Positions 1 to 7,465 of a stretch of 64,000 nt of DNA are shown piece by piece; position 1 is the stretch's first letter; each line of letters begins with the position of its first letter. The stretch comes from Comamonas sp. 26 (lineage in GTDB: Bacteria; Pseudomonadota; Gammaproteobacteria; Burkholderiales; Burkholderiaceae_C): positions 1,240,001-1,304,000 of the forward strand of contig NZ_PEFL01000001.1 in assembly GCF_002754475.1 (NCBI RefSeq), in the 5' to 3' direction. The notes beneath the pieces are model-generated. The model saw only the letters and a list, made by a program, of their open reading frames with translations, searched no databases and was not told the DNA's origin. The position numbers were made by a program, and so were the translations under genes.

Positions 1-771
1 GTGCACCACATAGGCGGCCTGGCCAAATGCCTTTTCCATGGGCCGCCAGTAGGTGTTGTAGAGCTCAGTCTGAAGTTTGGGCTCCAGCCCCATCAGGATA
101 TAGTTGCGAATGAGGTCGGCCTGGCTGAGCTCCAGCCCCGTGGAGTTCATGCTCTCAAAAATCAACTGGGGGTTGTCTTGTGAGCGGTCCAAGGCCACAT
201 CCACGATGACCAATTTGGCCAGCCCTTGGCAGATGGCTTCCAGCTCGTGCTGGTGCTCTTCAATCAGGCTTTGGAACAGCGCATAGTTTTCAGTGATGCG
301 TGTGCTGGTTTGCGCGGGCATGGGAGTGTCCTGCAGCAGGGCCAGCAAGGTGTCTTTGTCTGTTTCTGACAGGATGAGCTTGTAATGGCGATCGCCATCC
401 TCATCAGGGTTCAGTAGGTAGTAGTTGCGCAGTTTTTTGAAGGAAAAAGCATCCAGCAACTCAGCCACATTGTGGGTTTTGAAGTGTTGGGCCAGCGCTG
501 CAATCAACAAGGTGCTGGTGGTCAAACGTTGTTGACCATCGATCACCAACAAAGCCTCTTCGGTCGTTACTGTGGACAAGCCGCGTTCTACATAGACGAT
601 GGAGCCAATGAAATGGGCATTCACTTTGTTATCACGTCCAGCCCGCATCAAGTCTGCCCATAGCTGACGGCATTGCTCTTCTGTCCAAGAGTAATTGCGC
701 TGGTAAATGGGAATCACAAATTGTGGTGACTTGCGCAAGAACTTGAGCAAATTGGCTTCGGTCGCTTTCAT
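1..771 (-). CDS. DUF262 (GmrS-like) domain protein, N-terminal part
   Basis: Open reading frame running off the left edge; 257 codons are visible from the ATG at 771. The start gives MKATEANLLKFL, followed by IPIYQRNYSW and, near residue 78, IDGQQRLTT. These are the two hallmark motifs of the DUF262 family, the GmrS-type N-terminal half of GmrSD modification-dependent restriction enzymes. A third family motif, FESMNSTGLELSQADLIRNY, follows near residue 210. Family members are usually 550-700 residues, so more than half of the protein, including any DUF1524 HNH nuclease domain, lies outside the window. The gene starts 7 bp after the stop of the DUF4391 gene and is probably the third gene of a helicase-DUF4391-DUF262 operon. 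A nucleotide-dependent role in defence is inferred; whether it cuts DNA cannot be judged without the C-terminus. Confidence 0.85.
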   Translation of the reverse strand, partial: MKATEANLLKFLRKSPQFVIPIYQRNYSWTEEQCRQLWADLMRAGRDNKVNAHFIGSIVYVERGLSTVTTEEALLVIDGQQRLTTSTLLIAALAQHFKTHNVAELLDAFSFKKLRNYYLLNPDEDGDRHYKLILSETDKDTLLALLQDTPMPAQTSTRITENYALFQSLIEEHQHELEAICQGLAKLVIVDVALDRSQDNPQLIFESMNSTGLELSQADLIRNYILMGLEPKLQTELYNTYWRPMEKAFGQAAYVVH

Positions 772-778
772 TTTTCCC

Positions 779-1600
779 TCAAAGGTTTTGAGCTGCTTGT
801 TGACGCTGGACCAACAGGGCTTTGATTTCTAAATTGGCGGCCACTTGCCGGGCCAGTTGTTTTTCTTTGGCTGCAGCGGCGCGTGCTGCGGCAATGCGTG
901 CGTCTAGCTCTCTGCAGGCGTGCAGGGCCGCTCGGCGCTGGACGGCTTGCTGTGGACTGTGACTGGGGCTGAATTGCCCAGTCAATTCCACGGCCTGCCA
1001 AGCTGACAAGGTGTCAAACCAGCCTTGGTACAGGGCTTGCAGATGTTGGGTGGGCTGCTTGTTCAAGGCCACAGCTTGCAAAAATGCCTCTGCCGTAGCA
1101 CCAGCCCCAAGGGCTGTGATGGTAGGGGCTTCATCCAGCACGGTTTTCTCTAACTCGCGCTGTGCCTTGCGAATGTGTGCCATGGAAACGAGCAGTTGCC
1201 CACCGCTATCCAGCATTAGCAAGGTGGGGTAAGGGATGGCGCGGTGAACCAGCTCCGCCACTCGCTTGATGTTGGCGCTAATGCTGACAGGGCGAGCTGC
1301 TAACTGGGCAGTGGCCGTAGCCTGGGAAGCTTTTTCAGCGCGAAGCTGGGCAATGACCACGGCCACCTCTAGGTAGCTGCGCTGTTCATCTTCATACACC
1401 GCAACACCGACATTGCCGGGCTTGAGGGCCGCATACCAGGTGAGTTCTTCAATGTGATCTTGCACCAGCTTGCGGTCAGCGGCGGTGGCAGCCCCGCTTT
1501 CGGCCAGCATTTTTTTGGGAATGCGCTTTTGCACCAGTGCGGCGGTGGGCACAGCAAGTGCCGCCAGCAATTGCTGGGCGTGGAGGCTGGGTGTACTCAT
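779..1600 (-). CDS. DUF4391 domain-containing protein
   Basis: A 273-residue protein that I recognise as DUF4391-like. It has an N-terminal stretch with RIPKKMLAESGAATAADRKLVQDHIEELTW-like spacing, then a YLEVAVVIAQLR segment, and an Ala/Arg/Glu-rich helical C-terminus that looks coiled-coil. DUF4391 has no firmly established biochemical activity; family members usually sit beside SNF2-type helicases and DNA methyltransferases in restriction or defence loci. The same holds here: its ATG (1598-1600) overlaps the TGA of the upstream helicase (1597-1599) by two bases, which indicates translational coupling. The DUF262 gene starts 7 bp downstream. A subunit role in a helicase complex is an inference from this context. 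Confidence 0.7.
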   Translation of the reverse strand: MSTPSLHAQQLLAALAVPTAALVQKRIPKKMLAESGAATAADRKLVQDHIEELTWYAALKPGNVGVAVYEDEQRSYLEVAVVIAQLRAEKASQATATAQLAARPVSISANIKRVAELVHRAIPYPTLLMLDSGGQLLVSMAHIRKAQRELEKTVLDEAPTITALGAGATAEAFLQAVALNKQPTQHLQALYQGWFDTLSAWQAVELTGQFSPSHSPQQAVQRRAALHACRELDARIAAARAAAAKEKQLARQVAANLEIKALLVQRQQAAQNL

Positions 1601-4600
1601 GTGGCCTGGGCTTCCTGCGCCTCTTGCTCGTTGGGCAAGATGATCAGGTAGGCAACCACTTCAAAGTCATTGGCCCCTGCGAATTCGCCCTGCATGGCGT
1701 GGGTGCCACCCGGTGAAAACAAGCTGGCCACGGCACGCTCTTCGGATTTGCCAACAATCGATCCCACTGCAGCAGCGAGCAGTTTTTGCGCATGGTGCAT
1801 GTCTTGGCCATGGCGAGTAGCGCTGTCAAAACGAGCGCATGCTGTGGCATCGGGTAGGTCACGGCCTATGCTCAAGCGTTTGAGCCGATCTAACAAGCGT
1901 TTGGCCTGGGTGTAAGGCAGCAGCACTGCACCATCGTTGCCGACGTGCACCAAGTAATGAGGGGCCAGGGGGTAGCTGGCATCCACCATTTTTTGAGCAG
2001 CTGCACCTTCGGCACGTAGGCAAAACAGAATGCCCGGTGGAATATCGGCATCAATGCTGGTGGTAACGGCAAAGCAGCCCAAGGGCATGCCTTCCAGTTT
2101 GTCGGGGTGTTCGCGTGTGTATTCGGCTAGGTTGATGCGGAAGTCGGTCAGCGTCAGGTCGGTGATGGCAACGCCGCTGGAGAGGTCTTCCAGGTCAATG
2201 ACAGTTTCTTGCAGCTTGAGCAGTTGGTTGCGGCGGTATTCCAGATCATTCATCTGGTTGCCGGATTGCTCTTCAATGATGTTTTCTTCACCTGTGGCGG
2301 AAATGTCCAGCAGCACCATGCGACCGCTGACCCGTTGCTCCAGGTTGATGTATTCCTCCAGCTCCATGTTGGGCCAGAAGTTCACCAGCTGAATACTGCT
2401 GTTGGTGGAGCCAATGCGGTCAATTCGTCCAAATCGCTGGATGATTCGCACTGGGTTCCAGTGAATGTCGTAGTTGATCAGCCAGTCACAGTCTTGCAGG
2501 TTTTGGCCTTCGCTGATGCAGTCGGTGGCAATGAGCAAGTCCAACTCGCCTTCATGCGCCAGTGCCTCGGGCCGCTCTTTGGAGCGTGGGGAAAAGGCAG
2601 CCAAGATACTGCTCAGGTCACGGCGCAGTTCTGGCAATGTGGTTTGGTTACGCCCTGCGCCTGTCACCAATGCCGACTCAATGCCCAGCTCTGACTTGGC
2701 CCAGGTAGCAAGGTGTTGATAAAGGTAGTTTGCCGTATCGGCAAAGGCTGTGAATACGATCACTTTGCGGTTACCGGAGTTGATCGGCTGCTGGCATTTA
2801 TGAGCGATCAGTTCACGCAATTTCTGGAGCTTGTCATCGCGGACAAAGCTGACTTGTTCAGCCGCAGCGTACAAGGTGGCTAGGCGGTTGCGATCTTCAA
2901 TCAAGTCTTGCTGCCAGCGCAGCAGGTCAACGTCGGTCAACAAAACTTTGACTTTGCGGCCTACCAAGAGGGATTCAAAGGCGGGGTCGTCAATGTCCAC
3001 ATCGGCAATGTCGAGCTCTTCAATTTCTTCCTGGTGAGCTTCGATGCGCGCCAGCATGCTTTCCACATCGCGCAGCTGTCGCTGCACGGTCAAGGCAAAC
3101 GAAGACACAGCACTTTCCATGCGTTTAAGCACGTTGACACGCAGCAGGTGAATCAGGCTTTCTTCACGGTCTGCTTGGCGGAAGAAGCTCTCGCCGCCAC
3201 GAATTTGGGTGCTGTACTTCTGGTCATAGGCTTCTTGCTTGTGCGGCAGCACATAGCGCAGGGGCGCATACGCAGAAAGGTTGAGCCGTCGGATTTCCAG
3301 ATTGATGTCGCGGATGGAGCGGAATTCGCCCGCACGGTCCACATCGGCTTTGATGTTGATGGGAGGCAAGCGCTCAGGGAAGCGGCCAGTCTCTGCCGTA
3401 CCGTAATATTTTTCAATATGGCGGCGCGAGCGTGCGATGGTCAGGTGGTCCAGCAAGGCAAAGTAGTCAAAGCCCAGCATTTCCACCAGTAACGCTGGTG
3501 ATTTTTCTTCAGGAGGTAGATCTAGCCAGCGGTTAAAGGCTTTCTGGGCACGGCGTGTGGTGCTATCGATGCTGGCGATGCCATGCTCAAAAAGTGCTGT
3601 GTCATTGCCCTCGGTCACGAAAGCAATCTGATTGCGTAGGTCTGCCAGGCGATTGTTCACAGGCGTGGCTGACAGCATCAGTACCCGTGTTTTGACCCCT
3701 TCGCGGATGATCTTGCGCATCAGCTTGTCATAGCGTGTCTCGCGTCCCTTGTTCGCAGCTTTGTTGCGAAAGTTATGAGATTCATCGATGACGATCAGGT
3801 CATAGTTGCCCCAGTTTACGTGCGCCAAGTCGATGTCGCCGGAGCTGCCTTTGTCTCGGGTGAGGTCTGTGTGATTGAGAACGTCGTAGTTGAATCGATC
3901 AGGTGCAAGGACGTTGCGTTGATCATTCGCCTTGTAGAGTGTCCAGTTGTCGCGCAAGCGTTTGGGGCACAGCACTAGCACGCGATCGTTGCGTAGTTCG
4001 TGGTATTTGATGACGGCGAGGGCTTCAAAGGTTTTGCCGAGGCCAACGCTGTCTGCAATGATGCAGCCACCAAAGCGTTGCAGCTTCTCGATGGCGCCTA
4101 CGACGCCATCTCTTTGAAATTTATAGAGCTTTTTCCAGACGACAGTGTTGCGTATGCCCGTGGCTGATTTGACGATTTTTTCCTCATCCAGCTCTTCTTT
4201 GGCAAACAGCTGGTGAAGCACCAAGGCGTAGACACTGGCCGCATCACGATGGTTGGCCAGCTCTTTGACAGCAGAAAGCAGCGAGGTTTTTGCTTCAGGA
4301 TGCTCTGCAAGCTGCGTCCATTGCTGATCAAACCATTGGCTGAGCATTTGGGCTTCCGCTGCGTTTTCAGATGCCTGAATTAGACTCAATGGATTGCCAG
4401 AAGTGATACCCAAACCTTCAGAGCCAAAGCCAAAGGAACCCAGGGCGGCTTGCTGCGCCAAGTTGCTGTCGTCACGCAAGACGAACGTGCCTTGAGGCAC
4501 AGCCCCTTTGGCATGTCGAACATCTGCTTTGACCTCCAGCCAGTGCATTAGCTTGCGGGCCAACCAATGCACCTGAAGCTTGTTACGTGAAGGGCGGTCA

Positions 4601-4839
4601 CCAGTGGAACCAAGCAAGCCAAGGTGGTCTGTCTGGAAGTATGGAAGAAGAGTGCTGCTTTGCTTGGGGGGCGGGACGACGATGCGCGCTTTCTCCAGCT
4701 CGGATAACTCAGTGAGCAGTTCAGCAAAAGCAAACAGGGAGAACGTGTCTGAGACTATGTCCAGCTTGTGCCCACGTCCTAACGCAGGACGAATCAGGTC
4801 CAGAACCCGGTCAGAGCCGGCATTGCTGATGAACTTCAT
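1597..4839 (-). CDS. PLD-like / SNF2-family helicase-related protein
   Basis: A 1080-residue protein. The N-terminal 150 residues resemble a phospholipase D fold, with an HAK triad at 109-111 followed by GSFGFGSEGLG near 134. This is an incomplete HKD signature, so nuclease activity is uncertain. The SF2 helicase core follows: Walker A SVGLGKT near 264-270, motif II DESH near 352-355, motif III SATP near 391-394. The C-terminal helicase half has VIVFTAF, TDCISEGQNLQDCDWLINYD and the arginine-finger motif QRFGRIDRIGS. SNF2-type ATPases translocate on duplex DNA. Related helicases are cores of restriction-like and phage-defence systems. GGAGGG stands upstream of the ATG. It is the first gene of the operon with DUF4391 and DUF262 genes. 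Which nucleic acid it senses cannot be told from sequence. Confidence 0.85.
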   Translation of the reverse strand: MKFISNAGSDRVLDLIRPALGRGHKLDIVSDTFSLFAFAELLTELSELEKARIVVPPPKQSSTLLPYFQTDHLGLLGSTGDRPSRNKLQVHWLARKLMHWLEVKADVRHAKGAVPQGTFVLRDDSNLAQQAALGSFGFGSEGLGITSGNPLSLIQASENAAEAQMLSQWFDQQWTQLAEHPEAKTSLLSAVKELANHRDAASVYALVLHQLFAKEELDEEKIVKSATGIRNTVVWKKLYKFQRDGVVGAIEKLQRFGGCIIADSVGLGKTFEALAVIKYHELRNDRVLVLCPKRLRDNWTLYKANDQRNVLAPDRFNYDVLNHTDLTRDKGSSGDIDLAHVNWGNYDLIVIDESHNFRNKAANKGRETRYDKLMRKIIREGVKTRVLMLSATPVNNRLADLRNQIAFVTEGNDTALFEHGIASIDSTTRRAQKAFNRWLDLPPEEKSPALLVEMLGFDYFALLDHLTIARSRRHIEKYYGTAETGRFPERLPPINIKADVDRAGEFRSIRDINLEIRRLNLSAYAPLRYVLPHKQEAYDQKYSTQIRGGESFFRQADREESLIHLLRVNVLKRMESAVSSFALTVQRQLRDVESMLARIEAHQEEIEELDIADVDIDDPAFESLLVGRKVKVLLTDVDLLRWQQDLIEDRNRLATLYAAAEQVSFVRDDKLQKLRELIAHKCQQPINSGNRKVIVFTAFADTANYLYQHLATWAKSELGIESALVTGAGRNQTTLPELRRDLSSILAAFSPRSKERPEALAHEGELDLLIATDCISEGQNLQDCDWLINYDIHWNPVRIIQRFGRIDRIGSTNSSIQLVNFWPNMELEEYINLEQRVSGRMVLLDISATGEENIIEEQSGNQMNDLEYRRNQLLKLQETVIDLEDLSSGVAITDLTLTDFRINLAEYTREHPDKLEGMPLGCFAVTTSIDADIPPGILFCLRAEGAAAQKMVDASYPLAPHYLVHVGNDGAVLLPYTQAKRLLDRLKRLSIGRDLPDATACARFDSATRHGQDMHHAQKLLAAAVGSIVGKSEERAVASLFSPGGTHAMQGEFAGANDFEVVAYLIILPNEQEAQEAQAT

Positions 4840-5396
4840 TGCTCTCTATCCCTCCGATGCTGCATTTGTTCTTACCAGATTATCAATTAGTGGATGGCGG
4901 TCACTTGACCAGTTCCCATGGACGGCACCAACTGAAGGTTCGTTGAGTTCATTTTTAAAGAAGGAACGGGTATTAAAAAGAGCTGCAAGTCATCTGGGTT
5001 GTCAAGCGTAGTGATTGCGTCATGAGGGCAAGGATCTGTGCCACCTGAGTAGCTTCTGCGATGTGACCTTCTACAAGTGACATGCCCAAATCGGCCGCAT
5101 TTATGGTCACGAGGCTACGTTAGCTTGATTTCGCGACATGGTGTAACTGCAGAAAAAGAGGCTTTGGATTGCTATATTACGATGAGCACTTGCCAAGTAG
5201 ATTTTGAGTGAAAATGATGATTCTTGTGATCTTATGCAATTCAAGAAAGCAGCAAAGCCATTTGATTATCACTGTTGCTCGTTATAGGCCGTTATCGCAT
5301 AAAATTCTTTATGGAGTTTAATTCAACTAATTAATCATCCAGGTTGATGTGCAATAGTTGGTTTTAAATAAAATTCGATATTTAAATAAATATAAA
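4840..5396. other. Intergenic region between helicase operon and AT-rich module
   Basis: About 550 bp between two divergently oriented genes. No convincing ORF or RNA gene is visible. Base composition changes from mixed near 4840-5120 to clearly AT-rich from about 5150 onward. It must contain the promoters of the helicase operon (minus strand) and of the 5397 gene (plus strand). A TTGATA on the minus strand (plus positions about 4878-4883) is a possible -35, but I found no good -10 partner. Confidence 0.4.
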
Positions 5397-6188
5397 ATGG
5401 AAAATCCAATTGAGAAAAATAAAGAAATGATCCTTCAATGGGAAAAAGAATATCCTGGATATCACCTATGGGGAAATCAACGCTGGGCCTGGGAGTTCTT
5501 GAAAAGAAATCAAGAATTTAGAAAAGAGTGTGATGAATTAAATAAGATGGATCAGTCAAGGAGAATAGTTTTTGAGAGAATTATCGCTGAAAAATATGGT
5601 CTGAAAAAATTTCTGTCATACGATAATAAAGTTAAACCAGGTAATATATTTCTCATTGGTACTATTAAATGTTGGCCATTTGATGCCGAAGAGGATAATA
5701 ATATCGAGTTATCTATTCAGCCTGGACAATTTGTTATTGTTTTCAATGTTCATAAGACTCTGGATGGTGATTTTGAGTTTGATGCGCAAATAAATAAAGC
5801 AAAGAAAGAACTGAAGCAGTATAGAGAAGAATTGCTGCTAGCGAAAAATAAAGAAGACTCCGATTTGAGTGTGGAAAGAAAAAATGATAGAAAAAAGAAA
5901 ACTTGGACTAAAAATTATATTAGACACTTAAAAATCAATGATGAAAGACTTAAAGATAAAAAAACCACTTGGGCGAATATTGCGAGGCAGATTTTCCCTG
6001 ATGGAATTTATGATAAAGATGGTGGAAAATTAGAAGACTTTGAGATTGTTAGTAAATATCATAAGATGATGAAGGCTTCTCTTGAAAAGCCAAAAGAATA
6101 CAGATCAATCTTATTGAGTGATAAAGAATCAAGTTTTTCTGGAAAGATAGAAAAACATATGAAAATGAAAAAATTCTTTAAAAATTAA
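5397..6188 (+). CDS. Hypothetical AT-rich protein, possible DUF6499-like regulator
   Basis: A 263-residue Lys/Glu-rich protein from the ATG at 5397. An in-frame TTG at 5358 would add 13 residues; neither start has a clear ribosome binding site. Near residue 25 it has the segment RWAWEFLKRNQEFRKE. This resembles the AWEFLRRN motif of the DUF6499 'transcriptional regulator' domain found in mobile elements. Further on it has FVIVFNVHKTLDG followed by DAQINKAKKELKQYRE. The region 150-200 is very basic. Codon use is strongly AT-rich and unlike the flanking host genes, which points to horizontal transfer. It converges on the replication gene, whose stop is 52 bp away. A regulatory role is only suggested by the short motif; the protein may be something else entirely. 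Confidence 0.5.
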   Translation: MENPIEKNKEMILQWEKEYPGYHLWGNQRWAWEFLKRNQEFRKECDELNKMDQSRRIVFERIIAEKYGLKKFLSYDNKVKPGNIFLIGTIKCWPFDAEEDNNIELSIQPGQFVIVFNVHKTLDGDFEFDAQINKAKKELKQYREELLLAKNKEDSDLSVERKNDRKKKTWTKNYIRHLKINDERLKDKKTTWANIARQIFPDGIYDKDGGKLEDFEIVSKYHKMMKASLEKPKEYRSILLSDKESSFSGKIEKHMKMKKFFKN

Positions 6189-6240
6189 AATGCTAAAAAT
6201 TTATAGAGATTTTTGGCACGGTAAAAATTTACTCTATGGA

Positions 6241-7230
6241 TCAAAACCGCATAGTTTCCAGGTGACGCTTTACTGGTATTTCTGGCAATTCGAGTGCTGA
6301 CATTGGTACTAATATGTTGATGCCAGTTTTTTTTAAAATTTCCTTGGAGTGCTCTTTGAGCTGCCTATTATTAATGATCGTGTTCAAATTGACTCCAACT
6401 GCATTTAGGGCTAAAAGACAATTTTTAAGTCCACCAAAGTTGGAATCAAAATTTCCTTGTCGTAAAGATTGATTTGTAAGATTTAGGTTTGATATTGCAT
6501 CTTTCATAAGTCTTCGAGCATGCTTTATATTGAATTCACTGACCATTGACATTTCGTGATTTTTTAAAAAACGATTGCGAAAAGTCATCTCAATACGCAG
6601 CAGGTGTTTGACATTCTGTTTGATAAGCTCTTTGTCCGGAAGAGAAGTCGGAAGCTTATGAATTTTCAGCTCTTTCCATTTGTCGTAAAATTTTAAAGTC
6701 TTCATATCACTGCTTTGGTCAATGTAAATAGTTTCATCACCATATGTGCTAAATGAGCGCTGAGTAAAGACCAACTGTGATTTTAAGGCGTGAATAAAGT
6801 CAGAAGTGGCAATGTGCGCTGGAAGTTTTATATGACTGACGAGGTCCACTCTAAATAAGCGTATATAACCATTTTTAATGTCTAATTTTTCAGATGGTTT
6901 GGGCGTTATGCCTAGATAGAGACAAACATTCTTCACAATATTTGTGATTAAGCTTGATAAATCATCATCACCAAAGACATTCTGCCCACTCAAAAATTTT
7001 GCTGCGCTACATTCGATTAGTAGAATGCTGCCTTGGCGCTTAGACCATACAGTTGCTGCTGATCCATATGCCCCTGGGACTTTTAGTTTTTTATTGTGAT
7101 AGGGGCTGCTGCATGCTTTTGTTATGGGATTGATAACATCTTCGGTGTATAGCTTGGCTTGTTTGTTAATCCAGTTTGCATGGTCGATTTCAACTGAAAA
7201 TTTGACTGTGTCGATCAGAGAGTATTTCAT
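6241..7230 (-). CDS. Phage/plasmid replication initiator, gene II/X family
   Basis: A 329-residue protein that resembles the replication proteins of filamentous phages and related plasmids (Phage_CRI / gene II-X family). It begins MKYSLIDTVKFSVEI, has GQNVFGDDDLSSLI near residue 100, a basic strand RLFRVDLVSHIKLP, and a TYGDETIYIDQSSDMKTLKF segment leading into YDKWKEL; this Gly-Thr-Leu-Lys-Phe-Tyr-Asp-Lys pattern is typical of the family. Such proteins nick one strand at a double-strand origin and start rolling-circle replication. The gene is AT-rich like its neighbours and lies downstream of the DUF927 gene on the same strand. Inverted repeats in the 235 bp upstream could be its origin or operator. 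No phage coat or assembly genes are visible, so this is a replication module, not a complete filamentous phage. Confidence 0.7.
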   Translation of the reverse strand: MKYSLIDTVKFSVEIDHANWINKQAKLYTEDVINPITKACSSPYHNKKLKVPGAYGSAATVWSKRQGSILLIECSAAKFLSGQNVFGDDDLSSLITNIVKNVCLYLGITPKPSEKLDIKNGYIRLFRVDLVSHIKLPAHIATSDFIHALKSQLVFTQRSFSTYGDETIYIDQSSDMKTLKFYDKWKELKIHKLPTSLPDKELIKQNVKHLLRIEMTFRNRFLKNHEMSMVSEFNIKHARRLMKDAISNLNLTNQSLRQGNFDSNFGGLKNCLLALNAVGVNLNTIINNRQLKEHSKEILKKTGINILVPMSALELPEIPVKRHLETMRF

Positions 7231-7465
7231 GATGTTTTTGTGTGATACGTGTCAGACGTAATCCATAAAGGATGGTTGCTGAATACTTCGATTGATATTT
7301 ACAAGAAAGCTTGTCAACTGGTTTTTCAACTTATACCTATCCATTTACTTAAAACGGTAAAAATGCAGGGTATTACAGTTGACTTATCAATCGTGTTGAT
7401 TGAGGGTCTGCTAATGTCACAATTTTTTGTTGTGACACCGCATAAAGTAAGGCTTTGGCGCCTAA
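7231..7465. other. Intergenic region with inverted repeats, possible origin or operators
   Basis: This 235-bp gap lies between the replication initiator and the DUF927 gene, both on the minus strand. It holds a perfect 8-bp inverted repeat, TGTCACAA-7 bp-TTGTGACA, at 7415-7437; a smaller one, ATCAA-5 bp-TTGAT, at 7386-7400; and a near-palindrome TGATACGTGTCA at 7243-7254 close to the replication gene's start. Gene II-type initiators nick at hairpins, so these are candidates for a double-strand origin or for repressor operators. A 76-codon ORF on the plus strand here has no family signature and I do not call it. Confidence 0.45.
7415..7437. repeat. 8-bp perfect inverted repeat (origin hairpin or operator candidate)
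   Basis: Arms TGTCACAA (7415-7422) and TTGTGACA (7430-7437) are separated by seven bases, mostly T. It lies between the two replication-type genes of the AT-rich module and may form a hairpin. Confidence 0.5.
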
